Positions 24,946-34,444 are shown, numbered from the stretch's first letter. The stretch: 64,000 nt of DNA from Catellatospora bangladeshensis (GCF_016862575.1 NZ_BONF01000012.1:62001-126000); one strand, 5' to 3'. The notes: a model not told the origin generated them from the sequence alone. Numbers and translations are program-made.

Positions 24946-27900
24946 TTGAACGTCCGTCGAACGATGACGGCTGTCCTCGGTCTGGCCATTCTGCTCGCGG
25001 CGGCGCCCTCCAGCGCCAGCCCGCAGCCGTCCGCCGAAGCCGACAGCCACCGTACCGAGCCGACCGCCGCCCAGGCCGTCGCCGCGAGCACCGCCCGCAC
25101 GGGTGAAGCCATCACCACCGCCACTCCCGACGGCGTCCGCCGCCTGACCGCTCCGCCGGTCAAGGGCAAGGTCGCCGAGGCGGAGTATGCGCCGCACACC
25201 GTCCTGGTCAAGTTCAAGGCGGGCACGTCCGCCTCCGCACGTGGCCGGGTGGCCGGGCGGGTCAGCGGCAAGCTCTCCACCGACGCCGCCACCGCCGGCT
25301 ACGTGAAGATCACGACCACCGGCCCGGCCGCGAAGGCAGCGGCGGCACTGCGCACGGACGCCGCCGTCGCGGAGGTGTCGCTGGACTACCGGCGCACCGA
25401 GTCGAAGGTGCCCAACGACTACTACTACGCCGCCTACCAGAAGAGCTACCTGTCCACCATCCGGGTGCCGCAGGCGTGGGACGTGCAGTCCTCCGCCACC
25501 GGAGTGACCATCGCGATCGTGGACACCGGAGTGGACACCGGCCACCCGGACCTCGCCGGGCGGACCGTCGCGGGCTACAACGCCGTCGCCAACAACAGCA
25601 ACGTCACCGACTCGCGCGGCCACGGCACGATGGTCGCGGGCATCGCCGCCGCCAACACCAACAACACGTGGGGTGTGGCCGGTGCGGCGTACAACGGCCG
25701 GATCATGCCGATCATGGTGTTCAGCGGCCAGTACGCCTACGACTCCGACATCGCCGAGGGCGTGATCTGGGCCGTCGACCACGGCGCGAAGATCGTGAAC
25801 ATGTCGCTGGGCGGCAGCGGGCAGACCCCGGTGCTGCACGACGCCATCAAGTACGCCGTCGGCAAGGGCGTGCTCGTGGTCGCCGCGGCCGGCAACACCG
25901 GCGGCAACGGCCCGCACTACCCGGCCATGTACCCGGAGGTGCTCACCGTCGGCGCGACCGACCATGTGGGCCGGCTGACCGACTTCAGCTCGTGGGGCGA
26001 CCACGTCGACATCGCCGCGCCCGGGTTCGACATCATCTCCACCCACTCCCGGACCACCGAGTACGGCCCGTCGTTCACCTACGGGATCGGTGGGGGCACG
26101 TCCTACTCGTCCCCGCTGGTCGCCGGTGTCGCGGCACTGGTCCGGGCGAAGTACCCGAGCCTCACCGTGGCCCAGGTCATCGAGAAGCTGAAGTCGACCG
26201 CGCGGGACGCGGGACCCCGCGGCATCGACCCGTACTACGGCTCCGGTGTGCTCGACGCGTACCGCGCCCTGGGTGGAGCCGCGACCAGCGACTTCTCGAT
26301 GCTGGCCGCGGACGGCAACGACCTGCCCGCGCAGGCCGAGGTGATCCCCTCGACCGCCCTGTCCGCCACGACCGGGATCGAGGGCGACGTCGACTGGTAC
26401 AAGTTCGCCGTGCCGGCCGACTACCGCGTCACCTTCACCCTCACCCCGCCGCCCTACAACGGCGACTACGCGCAGAACTTCGACGGGGTGCTCGCCCTCT
26501 ACGACGCCGACCTCCGCCTGATCCAGGAGGTGGACAGCGCCGAGGGCACCGACCACGAAGAGGTCATCACCCGGCCGCTGCGCCGCGGCACCTACTACGT
26601 CAAGGTCCGCAACTTCAACGGAGCGCCGGGCGCCGGCTTCTACGAGCTGCGCGCGCGGACGGCCACGCCGGAGTACCTGGACTTCCCGCCGTTCGGCAAC
26701 GGGGTCTACTTCAACACCGGCGAGTCCTCCCCGGCGGCGACCGCGATCGGCGACGTCACGGGAGACGGCCGGCCGGACGCCCTGCTCACCACGGAGTACT
26801 CCAGCGACGCGGACAACGGCTACAAGCTGTTCGTGTTCGCCCAGAACGCCGACGGCACGCTGTCGCCCGGCAGGAAGTACGACACCCGCATCTCGCACTT
26901 CGACGAGGCCCCGATCGCGATCGGCGACCTCAACGGGGACGGGCGCAACGACGTCGCGCTCGGCGCGGGCACCGGCGTCGAGATCTTCCTCCAGCAGCAG
27001 GACGGCACTCTGGCCGCGGGCGTGCTCGTGCCCGACACCGAAGGCGCGGCCTTCATCGCCGCGGCGGACATGGACGCCGACGGCGACGCCGACCTGGTCT
27101 ACTCCGCAGGGGGCGTCTTCCTGCTCACCTCGGCGGGCGGCACGTTCACCAAGTCGGCGATCGCCGCTGACACGATGTCCCGCGAGGTGGAGATCGGCGA
27201 CCTGAACTCCGACGGCCGCCTCGACGTCGCGACGACCGCCATCGGCGGCGTGGCGGTGCACCTGGCCGGCGCCGCCGGCTGGACCACGAAGGCGTACAGC
27301 TACGGCGGGGGTGGCAACACGTTCGCCGTCGAGGTCTCCGACATCAGCGGTGACGGCCGGGCCGACATCGCCGCCACCGTCGACTCCGGCGACACGTACC
27401 TGGTCGTCTTCCGCCAGCAGGCCGACGGCACCATGTCCGCGTCGCAGAACCTGACCGTGTTCACCAGCCCGGACGGCGTCGAGTCGGGCGACTGGGACAA
27501 GGACGGGCGGCTCGACCTGTTCGTGGCGCACGGCGGCTGGGGCAGGGTGAGCATGTACCGCCAGCGCACCGACGGCACGCTGGAGGCGGCCCGCGTCGGC
27601 GGCGCGGACATCGCGCAGCACTCCCACCCGAACGCGATCTCCACCGGGGACCTGAACAGCGACGGCTACCCGGACGTCGCCACCGCCACGAACTACAACA
27701 ACGGCATCTGGATCGGCTACAACGTCAACGGCGCGTCGCCGTTCGGCGCCGGGGAGTGGGTCTGGAACACCAGCGTCAAGCCGTACGCCAAGCTGGGCCG
27801 CACGCCCACGCTCACGCTGACGATGCGGCGCCCGCTGGACCCGGCCACGGTCAACGGCCAGACCGTGCGGCTGGTCAGCGGCCGCACCGGCCGGGCGGTC

Positions 27901-28098
27901 GCCGGTCTGCCGGTCAGCTACGACCCGGCGACCGGCACCATCACCGTCACGCTCCGGCGTGAGGCGGTCCGGCCGGGCACGCGCCCGGGAGCCGACCCGG
28001 TCCTGCCGGACATCACGGGGTATCGCCTCGTGCTCGACGGCGTCGAGGACACCGCCGGCAACACCCTCACCGGCTACACGGTGTGGTACCTCGGCTGA
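24946..28098 (+). CDS. Secreted subtilase 2 with beta-propeller and Ig-like tail
   Basis: This 1050-residue protein is a close paralogue of subtilase 1. It has a signal peptide (TMTAVLGLAILLAAAPSSA), an I9 propeptide and an S8 domain with Asp (AIVDTGVDTGHPD), His (SRGHGTMVAG), Asn (AAGNTGGNGPHYP) and Ser (GGGTSYSSPLVAG). Then come a PPC-like domain (DVDWYKFAVP), FG-GAP/VCBS repeats (LNGDGRNDVALG, MDADGDADLVY, LNSDGYPDVA) and an Ig-like tail (LDPATVNGQTVRLVSG). The TTG start has GGGGAGGA ahead. The N-terminal leader and upstream box match subtilase 3 almost exactly, so this and subtilase 3 look like the more recent duplicates. Activity is expected to be extracellular and calcium dependent, inferred from family. 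Confidence 0.9.
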   Translation: MNVRRTMTAVLGLAILLAAAPSSASPQPSAEADSHRTEPTAAQAVAASTARTGEAITTATPDGVRRLTAPPVKGKVAEAEYAPHTVLVKFKAGTSASARGRVAGRVSGKLSTDAATAGYVKITTTGPAAKAAAALRTDAAVAEVSLDYRRTESKVPNDYYYAAYQKSYLSTIRVPQAWDVQSSATGVTIAIVDTGVDTGHPDLAGRTVAGYNAVANNSNVTDSRGHGTMVAGIAAANTNNTWGVAGAAYNGRIMPIMVFSGQYAYDSDIAEGVIWAVDHGAKIVNMSLGGSGQTPVLHDAIKYAVGKGVLVVAAAGNTGGNGPHYPAMYPEVLTVGATDHVGRLTDFSSWGDHVDIAAPGFDIISTHSRTTEYGPSFTYGIGGGTSYSSPLVAGVAALVRAKYPSLTVAQVIEKLKSTARDAGPRGIDPYYGSGVLDAYRALGGAATSDFSMLAADGNDLPAQAEVIPSTALSATTGIEGDVDWYKFAVPADYRVTFTLTPPPYNGDYAQNFDGVLALYDADLRLIQEVDSAEGTDHEEVITRPLRRGTYYVKVRNFNGAPGAGFYELRARTATPEYLDFPPFGNGVYFNTGESSPAATAIGDVTGDGRPDALLTTEYSSDADNGYKLFVFAQNADGTLSPGRKYDTRISHFDEAPIAIGDLNGDGRNDVALGAGTGVEIFLQQQDGTLAAGVLVPDTEGAAFIAAADMDADGDADLVYSAGGVFLLTSAGGTFTKSAIAADTMSREVEIGDLNSDGRLDVATTAIGGVAVHLAGAAGWTTKAYSYGGGGNTFAVEVSDISGDGRADIAATVDSGDTYLVVFRQQADGTMSASQNLTVFTSPDGVESGDWDKDGRLDLFVAHGGWGRVSMYRQRTDGTLEAARVGGADIAQHSHPNAISTGDLNSDGYPDVATATNYNNGIWIGYNVNGASPFGAGEWVWNTSVKPYAKLGRTPTLTLTMRRPLDPATVNGQTVRLVSGRTGRAVAGLPVSYDPATGTITVTLRREAVRPGTRPGADPVLPDITGYRLVLDGVEDTAGNTLTGYTVWYLG

Positions 28099-28111
28099 TC
28101 AGCCACGTGAA

Positions 28112-28150
28112 CGGTGGAGCCCCGGCAGGTCGCCTGCCGGGGCTCCACCG
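28112..28150 (+). terminator. Terminator after subtilase 2
   Basis: A perfect 18-bp stem (28112-28129 with 28133-28150) with a TCG loop followed by TTTC. Confidence 0.92.
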
Positions 28151-28191
28151 TTTCCCGCGGCTGTCTCGAAGCCGGGGTTAGGCTGTCCGCC

Positions 28192-28740
28192 GTGCGCCGT
28201 GCGAGCTTCTACGACCTGCACTTCGGTGTCCTGCCCGGCGGGGCGCGCAAGGACGCCCACCACATCCGCGGCACCATCGCCGAGATCAAGGCGGATCTGG
28301 CCGCCGAGCTCGCGCAGGGCCTGAACCTGTACCTGCTGTGCTGGTACGGCGCGACGCTGTCGCTGGACGTCTACCAGCACGGGATCCGCACCGAGTCGAT
28401 AGACCTGCACCCTTACGTGACGATCGCCGTCGAGGGGTATCCGGACATCACGTTCACCGGGCCGGGGCGGCCGCTCGGGCACGACTTCGAGGCCGACGAC
28501 GAGACCGACGAGGGCAGCCTGTCCGAGCAGTTTCTCATCGGCGACCTCGAAGAGGTCACCACGGTGACCGTCGACTGGACCCGGATCACGGTGCCCGCAC
28601 TGCTCGGCGAGGTGGCCCGGCCGGGCGGCTTCGTGACCGTCCGGGCAGCGGAATTCGGCGAGGTCGAGGGCGAGGCGGACGAGAAGGCGCTGCGCGACGC
28701 CGGGTACATCCCGTACGGCTGCACCGACTCCGAGTCGTAG
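28192..28740 (+). CDS. Hypothetical cytoplasmic protein
   Basis: This 182-residue protein has no signal or membrane segment. It is acidic, with clusters such as DFEADDETDEG and GEVEGEADEKALRDAG, and has an alternating strand pattern (DITFTGPGRP, TVTVDWTRITVPALL). I do not recognise the family. GTG at 28192 is chosen because an earlier start would run through the terminator stem of subtilase 2. No good ribosome site is seen. It ends at a shared bidirectional terminator and lies within the protease island, but nothing in it points to secretion or proteolysis. It may be an unrelated gene between duplicates. Confidence 0.65.
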   Translation: MRRASFYDLHFGVLPGGARKDAHHIRGTIAEIKADLAAELAQGLNLYLLCWYGATLSLDVYQHGIRTESIDLHPYVTIAVEGYPDITFTGPGRPLGHDFEADDETDEGSLSEQFLIGDLEEVTTVTVDWTRITVPALLGEVARPGGFVTVRAAEFGEVEGEADEKALRDAGYIPYGCTDSES

Positions 28741-28751
28741 CCGCCGTGACA

Positions 28752-28791
28752 GACGGAGACGGCCCGCAGTCGCCTGCGGGCCGTCTCCGTC
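28752..28791. terminator. Bidirectional terminator
   Basis: GACGGAGACGGCCCGCA (28752-28768) and its complement (28775-28791) form a perfect 17-bp stem between two convergent genes. Confidence 0.92.
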
Positions 28792-28806
28792 GGGGGTCCT
28801 AGCGCA

Positions 28807-30687
28807 TCAGAAGACCCGGTCGAAGATCTGCCACCCCTTGGCGATGACCGCGCCGGTGGCGTTGATCCACTGGCCCTTGCCGTTGGTGGTGTAGAGCCGG
28901 ACCTCGCCGGTGGACTTGACGCCCACCAGGTCGATCATGTTGTCGCCGTTCCAGTCGCCGGGCGACATGAAGGTGGTGAACGTCTGCCAGCCGGAGCCGA
29001 TCTGGGTGCCGGACGGGTTCTGCCAGCCGCCGGAGCCGTTGCTGTTGTACATGTACAGCTTGCCGTCGGGCTTGCGGCCCAGCAGGGTCTGGAAGCCGTC
29101 GCCCTGCCACGAGCCGGGGGTGAGGATGGTGTTGAACATGCCCCAGCCGGTGCCGATCCGGGTGCCGGAAGGATTCTTCCAGCCGCCCGCGCCGTCACTG
29201 GTGTAGATCCACAGCTCACCGTTGGGCTTGCGGCCCATCAGGTTGGGCATGCCGTCGCCCATCCAGTTGTTGGTGACCATGATGTCGTTGAACATGTTCC
29301 AGCCGGAGCCGATCTTGATGCGGGGCAGCAGGTTGCCGTCGCCGCCGATCGTGTACTGCCACAGCCCGCCCGAGCCGTCCCGGGCGATGATCGACGGCTC
29401 GCCGTCACCGTTCCAGCTGGTCACCCGCATGATCTTCGTGTACGTGTTCCAGCCGTAGCCCAGCGACATGGCGGCGTTGAAGCCGTAGTAGCCGTCCTTG
29501 TAGAGCCCGGATCCGCCGAACATGATGACCTCGCCGGACTTGCTGCAGACATCGGTCGAGGTGCCCGAGGTCTTGCAGCGGACCATGAAGTCACTGTGGC
29601 CGTCACCGGTCCAGTCCGGATTGACCAGTCCACTGCGGGCCATGTCCTCGGTGATCAGGTCGTGGAAGGTGGGCACCCGCATGTAGATGCCGTGGTCCGC
29701 GGGGCAGTAGCCCTTGAACCGGGTGGAGATGATGCCGTACTGGACACCGTCCACGAACAGGGGGCCACCGGAGTCGCCGTGGCATGCGCCGTTCGAGTAG
29801 GGCACGCCCGCACAGAGCATGCTGTAGGCGTTGAACTTGAAGAAGTCGTACGCCGACGAGCAGGTGCTGTCGGCGATCATCGGCACCGTGGTCGCCCGCA
29901 GCAGGCCGACACCCGTGTTGTTGACGCCGTCGTCGACCCCGTAACCGACGATCGTCGCGGCGGTGTCCGCGGGCGGGATGTCGGCACCCTGCGCCGGTAG
30001 TGTGACCGGCGTGTAGGCGCCGTCCAGCGCGTCCTTCAGGGTGAGCACCGTGACGTTGTCGTGCGGATAGGGGTTGCCCGACGATGGTGACGTCCAGACC
30101 TTCTCCTGCTCGGCGTGGTTGTAGCCCTGGTGGGTCCAGGTGCTGGCCACCCGGGCGACCTGACCGCCGGAGCCGGCGACGCCCTGCCTGACGTCGGCGC
30201 GGCCCGCGACCACGAACGTGGCCCCGAACGGCAGATCCACCGAGCACTGGGCGGCGGTCAGCACCTTCTCGGGGCTGAGTACAGTGCCGGTGCAGGTGCG
30301 GAGGAACCAGGCGTACTCGTCGGCCTGGTCGTCCCACGCGACGAAGTACGACATGACGGCCACCACGCTTGGGTGCGCGGCCGGAGCGACCAGCTCGCCG
30401 CCGATGATCCGCGAGTCGCCCGGCTTGAGGGTGGCCCTGCCGCTGAAGGCCGACCCGGAGGATCCGGGCTTGGGCATGGGGTGCGTGGCACGCACCGCCC
30501 CGGCCGGAATCTCGTCGGGCGTGAGGGCGATGTCCCCGGCGTTGGCCGGGAGCGGCGGCGGGCCGTCAGACGCCGCGTTGGCGACGCCCGAGGGCAGTAC
30601 GAACGCCGCACCGCCCAGCACGAGACCGGCCAGCGCACCGGCCAGCCGACGTCCTTTGGGCGGTCGAGGCGTGTCCCCGTTTGACAC
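28807..30687 (-). CDS. Secreted trypsin-fold (S1) protein with His-to-Gln change and VCBS-like repeats
   Basis: This 626-residue secreted protein has a signal peptide (RRLAGALAGLVLGGAAFVLP to ANA), an S1 domain starting IIGGELVAPAAHPS, and about five C-terminal repeats with DWTGDGHSDF, SWNGDGEPS, NWMGDGMPN, SWQGDGFQT and DWNGDNMIDL, resembling FG-GAP/VCBS blades. The Ser is intact (CHGDSGGPLF) and the Asp appears present (PHDNVTVLTL), but LTAAHC reads LTAAQC: codon CAG replaces the His codon. It is thus probably catalytically dead or very weak. GTG at 30687 follows GGGGAGAAG. It sits between active subtilase paralogues. A binding or decoy role is possible. A sequencing error is the main alternative. 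Confidence 0.88.
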   Translation of the reverse strand: MSNGDTPRPPKGRRLAGALAGLVLGGAAFVLPSGVANAASDGPPPLPANAGDIALTPDEIPAGAVRATHPMPKPGSSGSAFSGRATLKPGDSRIIGGELVAPAAHPSVVAVMSYFVAWDDQADEYAWFLRTCTGTVLSPEKVLTAAQCSVDLPFGATFVVAGRADVRQGVAGSGGQVARVASTWTHQGYNHAEQEKVWTSPSSGNPYPHDNVTVLTLKDALDGAYTPVTLPAQGADIPPADTAATIVGYGVDDGVNNTGVGLLRATTVPMIADSTCSSAYDFFKFNAYSMLCAGVPYSNGACHGDSGGPLFVDGVQYGIISTRFKGYCPADHGIYMRVPTFHDLITEDMARSGLVNPDWTGDGHSDFMVRCKTSGTSTDVCSKSGEVIMFGGSGLYKDGYYGFNAAMSLGYGWNTYTKIMRVTSWNGDGEPSIIARDGSGGLWQYTIGGDGNLLPRIKIGSGWNMFNDIMVTNNWMGDGMPNLMGRKPNGELWIYTSDGAGGWKNPSGTRIGTGWGMFNTILTPGSWQGDGFQTLLGRKPDGKLYMYNSNGSGGWQNPSGTQIGSGWQTFTTFMSPGDWNGDNMIDLVGVKSTGEVRLYTTNGKGQWINATGAVIAKGWQIFDRVF

Positions 30688-31052
30688 AGACTTCTCCCCA
30701 TGTCGGAGGTGCTCACACACGGCCGAGTAACGGCCGTGGCCTCGGTGGCGGTCAGTAGCCGAAAGCCTCGATGAGAGATCCGGCGAGGCACTGGTCGCGA
30801 CCCTTGAATCGGCTGCCCGCCGTATCGGGCGGCGAGCCGGGTTCACCCGCGACGACGGCCACGAGACCGACCCGAGCGTCCGCACACCGTAACAAGATCC
30901 GTCAAGCGGGAGAATGGTCCGTCCGCCGGATTCGCCGGTCGGTCGGCTGACCGGCTGATCAGTGAAGTGGCCACGCGGTCGGTTGTTTCCATGCTGCCTC
31001 ACCTGGGACGATGCGCCCGCGCGATCTTGCGCACCGCACGGGGAGGACCCTC
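30688..31052. other. 365-bp divergent intergenic region of the protease island
   Basis: No gene is evident. It holds the 5' region of the S1 protein, including an 8-bp hairpin (30718-30738, CACGGCCG with loop AGTAA), and the upstream box and leader of subtilase 3. Both promoters should lie here but I cannot place them firmly. Confidence 0.6.
30943..30963 (+). promoter_or_regulatory. Upstream box of subtilase 3
   Basis: This repeats the 21-bp box at 24836-24856 with the same 110-base distance to the TTG start. Confidence 0.7.
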
Positions 31053-34000
31053 TTGAACGTCCGTCGAACGATGACGGCTGTCCTCGGCCTGGCCATCCTG
31101 CTCGCGGCGGCGCCGTCCAGCGCCGGCCCGCAGCCGCCCGCCGAAGCCGACAGCCACCGAGCCGAGCCGACCGCCGCGCAGGCCCTCGCCGCGAGCACCG
31201 CCCGCACGGACCGATCAGCGGCCGCCACCGTGGACGGCGTCCGGCGTCTGGCCGGGCCGGACGACAAGGGCAGGACCGCCGAGCCGCAGTACGAGCCGCA
31301 CACCGTCCTGGTCAGGTTCAAGACCGGCACGTCCGCATCGGTGCGCGGGCGGGTCGCAGGCCGGATCGGCGGCAAGGTCTCCACCGGCGCGACGGCCGTC
31401 GGCTATGTGAAGATCACGACCAGCGGGCCGGCCGCCGAGGCCGTCGCAGCTCTGCGTGCCGACGCCGCCGTCACGGACGTGGCGCTGGACTACGGGCGCA
31501 CCAAGTCGAAGGTGCCCAACGACTACTACTACGCGCAGTACCAGAAGTACCTGTCCACGGTGCGGCTGCCGCAGGCGTGGGACCTGCAGTCCGCCGCCAC
31601 CGGCGTGACCATCGCCATCGTCGACACCGGCGTGGACGGCGGGCATCCCGACCTGGCCGGCAAGCTCGTCCCCGGCTACAACTCGGTGGCGAACAACAAC
31701 CAGACCGCGGACTACGATGGTCACGGCACGATGGTCGCGGGCATCGCCGCCGCGAACACCAACAACACCTACGGCGTGGCCGGTGCGGCGTACAACGGCC
31801 GGATCATGCCGATCATGGTGTTCAGCGGTGAGTACGCGTACGACTCCGACATCGCCGAGGGCGTGATCTGGGCCGTCGACCACGGCGCGAAGATCGTGAA
31901 CATGTCGCTGGGCGGGGCCGGGCAGACCCCGGTGCTGCACGAGGCGATCAAGTACGCCGTGGGCAAGGGCGTGCTGGTGGTGGTCGCGGCGGGCAACACG
32001 GGCGACGACTCGCCGCACTACCCGGCGATGTACCCCGAGGTGCTGACGGTCGGGGCGACCGACCACGCGGCCGCCCTCACCGACTTCAGCTCGTGGGGCG
32101 ACCACGTCGACCTCGCCGCGCCGGGCTTCGACATCATCTCCACCCACTCCCGCGCCACCCCGCTCGGCTACAACTTCGCGTACGGCATCGGCGCGGGCAC
32201 GTCGTTCTCGTCCCCGCTGGTCGCCGGTGTCGCGGCGCTGGTCCGGGCGAAGTATCCGAGCCTCACCCCGGCGCAGGTGATGGACAAGCTGAAGTCCACC
32301 GCCCGCGACGCGGGGCCGCGGGGCATCGACCCCTACTACGGCCACGGGGTCCTCGACGCCTACCGCGCGCTCGGCGGCCCCGCCACGACGCCTTTCCCGC
32401 TGCAGTTGCTGGGGGCGGGCGAACCCAACGACGTGCCGGCCCGAGCGGTGGCGTTCACCTCACCCGTCAGCCAGAACGGGCCGGCGGCGACCATGACCGG
32501 GAGCATCGCCGTCGAGGGCGACGTCGACTGGTTCCGCTTCCAGATGCCCGTCGACGGCCAGGTGATGGTGCAGATGATCCCGCCTGGTCCGGACCGCGAA
32601 CCCCGGATCATGGATCCGGTCATCGCGGTATACGACGCCGAGCTGCGGCTGGCGGGAGAGGGCGACGACCCCTACGGCCCCGACGCGGGCGAGACGCTCA
32701 CCGTACCGGTGCGCGCCGGGACCGCGTACATCAAGGTGCGCACTGCCAACGGTGTGGCCGATCCGCGTCCATACCAGCTGTCCGTGCACGTGACCATCGC
32801 GTCGTCCGGGTTCTTCCCCGCGTTCACGAACGTCAAGGCGCTGCGGCAGGACGACACCTACGGCAGGACGCTCGCACTCGGTGACGTGACGGGCGACGGC
32901 CGCGTCGACGCGCTGCTGGCGCCCGGCTGGCGGGGCGGCTGGACCAACGAGAGCAAGCTCGTCGTGTACCCGCAGCTCCCCGACGGTGCCCTGGGCGAGC
33001 CGGTCAAGTACCCGGTGCGCCACTCGGACTCGATCGATCCGGACGTCGTCGTGGTGGACGCCGACCACGACGGGCGCCAGGACGTCGCGCTGATCACCTC
33101 GGCCGGTGTGGAGGTCCTCCGGCAGAACGGGGCGGGCACGCTCGAAGCCGGGGCACTCGTGTACAGCGACACCCGGGTCCGCCACCTGGCCGCCGGCGAC
33201 CTCGACGGTGACGGCGATCAGGACCTGGTCGTGAACACGGACGGCTCTGGCGCCGTGGTGCTGATGCTCACGCAGGAGCCGGCGGGCGTCTTCGCGGCGA
33301 CCACGATCGGCTCCGGGTCCAGCTCCGGCGGTGAGCTGGAGATCGGCGACGTGAACAACGACAGCCGGCTTGACGTGACCGTTCCGAGCCCCGGTGGCGT
33401 CACCTCGTACCTGGCCGGGACCGGGGGCTGGACCGCCGTGCCGCATGTCGTCTACACCGGCACCGCCAACGCCGGAGCAGTCGAGGTAGCCGACGTCACC
33501 GGTGACGGTCTCGCCGACCTGCTCGTATTGGGAGCCGACCGCCTGGACCTGCTCCGACAGGTAGCTGGGGGCGCCTTCGCCGCGCCCGCGGCGGTCACGG
33601 TGCCGGAACGTCCCCGGACGGTCGAGGTTGCCGACTGGGACCGCGACGGCCTGCTGGACATCGTCACCTCGCACGAGAACGGCAGTGTCGTCGTGGTGCG
33701 TCAGCAAGCAGGTGGTTACGCCACCCCCATCTCGGGCGGCCTGTCGGTGTCGCGAAACGCCGGGCCGAACAGTACGGCGCTGGGAGACCTCAACAGCGAC
33801 GGCTACACCGACATCGCCGGGATCATCGACCCCTGGGACGGGCTCGTGGCGGCGTACAACGTCCTCCCGGTCCGGCCTGTCGCCGAGCAGTGGTGGATCC
33901 GCGATGTCAGCGTGGCCGACCTGTCGACCGCACCGCAGACCGTCCGGCTGACCGTCAAGGCGGCTCGGAAGCTCGACCCCGCCACCGTGAACAGCCAGAC

Positions 34001-34235
34001 GATCCGGCTGCTCAGCGGCGTGACGGCAAGGGCTTACGCGACTCACGTCAGCTACGACGCGAGCACGGGCACGATCACCGTGACGCTGGTGCGGCCGCGC
34101 GGCGGTCTGGGCCGCAACATGGCAGCACGGGATAGGGTAATCACGGGACGGACGCCATACCGGCTGGTCATCGGCGCGATCGCGGACGTCGAAGGCAATG
34201 TGCACCGTGGGTACTCGATGACCTACGTGAGCTGA
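31053..34235 (+). CDS. Secreted subtilase 3 with beta-propeller and Ig-like tail
   Basis: This 1060-residue paralogue of subtilases 1 and 2 has a signal peptide, an I9 propeptide (HTVLVRFKTGTSASVRG) and an S8 domain with Asp (AIVDTGVDGGHPD), His (YDGHGTMVAG), Asn (AAGNTGDDSPHYP) and Ser (GAGTSFSSPLVAG). The PPC-like domain (DVDWFRFQMP) and FG-GAP repeats (VTGDGRVDALL, LDGDGDQDLVV, LNSDGYTDIAG) follow, and the Ig-like tail has LDPATVNSQTIRLLSG. The N-terminal half is very close to subtilase 2, while the propeller has diverged more. TTG follows GGGGAGGA. A terminator and the tRNA gene follow. It should be secreted and active. Confidence 0.9.
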   Translation: MNVRRTMTAVLGLAILLAAAPSSAGPQPPAEADSHRAEPTAAQALAASTARTDRSAAATVDGVRRLAGPDDKGRTAEPQYEPHTVLVRFKTGTSASVRGRVAGRIGGKVSTGATAVGYVKITTSGPAAEAVAALRADAAVTDVALDYGRTKSKVPNDYYYAQYQKYLSTVRLPQAWDLQSAATGVTIAIVDTGVDGGHPDLAGKLVPGYNSVANNNQTADYDGHGTMVAGIAAANTNNTYGVAGAAYNGRIMPIMVFSGEYAYDSDIAEGVIWAVDHGAKIVNMSLGGAGQTPVLHEAIKYAVGKGVLVVVAAGNTGDDSPHYPAMYPEVLTVGATDHAAALTDFSSWGDHVDLAAPGFDIISTHSRATPLGYNFAYGIGAGTSFSSPLVAGVAALVRAKYPSLTPAQVMDKLKSTARDAGPRGIDPYYGHGVLDAYRALGGPATTPFPLQLLGAGEPNDVPARAVAFTSPVSQNGPAATMTGSIAVEGDVDWFRFQMPVDGQVMVQMIPPGPDREPRIMDPVIAVYDAELRLAGEGDDPYGPDAGETLTVPVRAGTAYIKVRTANGVADPRPYQLSVHVTIASSGFFPAFTNVKALRQDDTYGRTLALGDVTGDGRVDALLAPGWRGGWTNESKLVVYPQLPDGALGEPVKYPVRHSDSIDPDVVVVDADHDGRQDVALITSAGVEVLRQNGAGTLEAGALVYSDTRVRHLAAGDLDGDGDQDLVVNTDGSGAVVLMLTQEPAGVFAATTIGSGSSSGGELEIGDVNNDSRLDVTVPSPGGVTSYLAGTGGWTAVPHVVYTGTANAGAVEVADVTGDGLADLLVLGADRLDLLRQVAGGAFAAPAAVTVPERPRTVEVADWDRDGLLDIVTSHENGSVVVVRQQAGGYATPISGGLSVSRNAGPNSTALGDLNSDGYTDIAGIIDPWDGLVAAYNVLPVRPVAEQWWIRDVSVADLSTAPQTVRLTVKAARKLDPATVNSQTIRLLSGVTARAYATHVSYDASTGTITVTLVRPRGGLGRNMAARDRVITGRTPYRLVIGAIADVEGNVHRGYSMTYVS

Positions 34236-34258
34236 CCGCCTCCGCGGGAGAACGAGAA

Positions 34259-34295
34259 AGCCTGGTAGGACGCGAGTCCGACCAGGCTTCTTCTT
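34259..34295 (+). terminator. Terminator after subtilase 3
   Basis: AAGCCTGGT and ACCAGGCTT form the outer stem, with inner GGAC/GTCC, followed by TCTTCTTG. Confidence 0.85.
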
Positions 34296-34296
34296 G

Positions 34297-34370
34297 TGGA
34301 GCGGGTGACGGGAATCGAACCCGCACTGTCAGCTTGGGAAGCTGATGTTCTGCCATTGAACTACACCCGC
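34297..34370 (-). tRNA. tRNA-Gly (anticodon CCC)
   Basis: The minus strand folds into a full cloverleaf: acceptor GCGGGTG with CACCCGC, D arm GTTCAATGGCAGAAC, anticodon stem TCAGC/GCTGA with loop TTCCCAA (anticodon CCC), and T arm with loop TTCGATT (the T-loop GTTCGATTC pattern). The CCA end is encoded (TCCA). The gene lies between subtilase 3 and the PPOX gene. tRNA genes can be integration sites, but no integrase is near. Confidence 0.96.
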
Positions 34371-34444
34371 GAGCGGCACCACTGTACCTGACGTTCCCGC
34401 GCGCGTGCACGTAGGTAAGCGCCGCAGTTCGCCCCCGTCGCGTG

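Noticed and set aside
28114-28191. Earlier start for the hypothetical gene
   Set aside because: It would translate through the terminator stem of subtilase 2.
34297-34370. Integration site at tRNA-Gly
   Set aside because: No integrase gene and no repeated tRNA 3' end are visible nearby.
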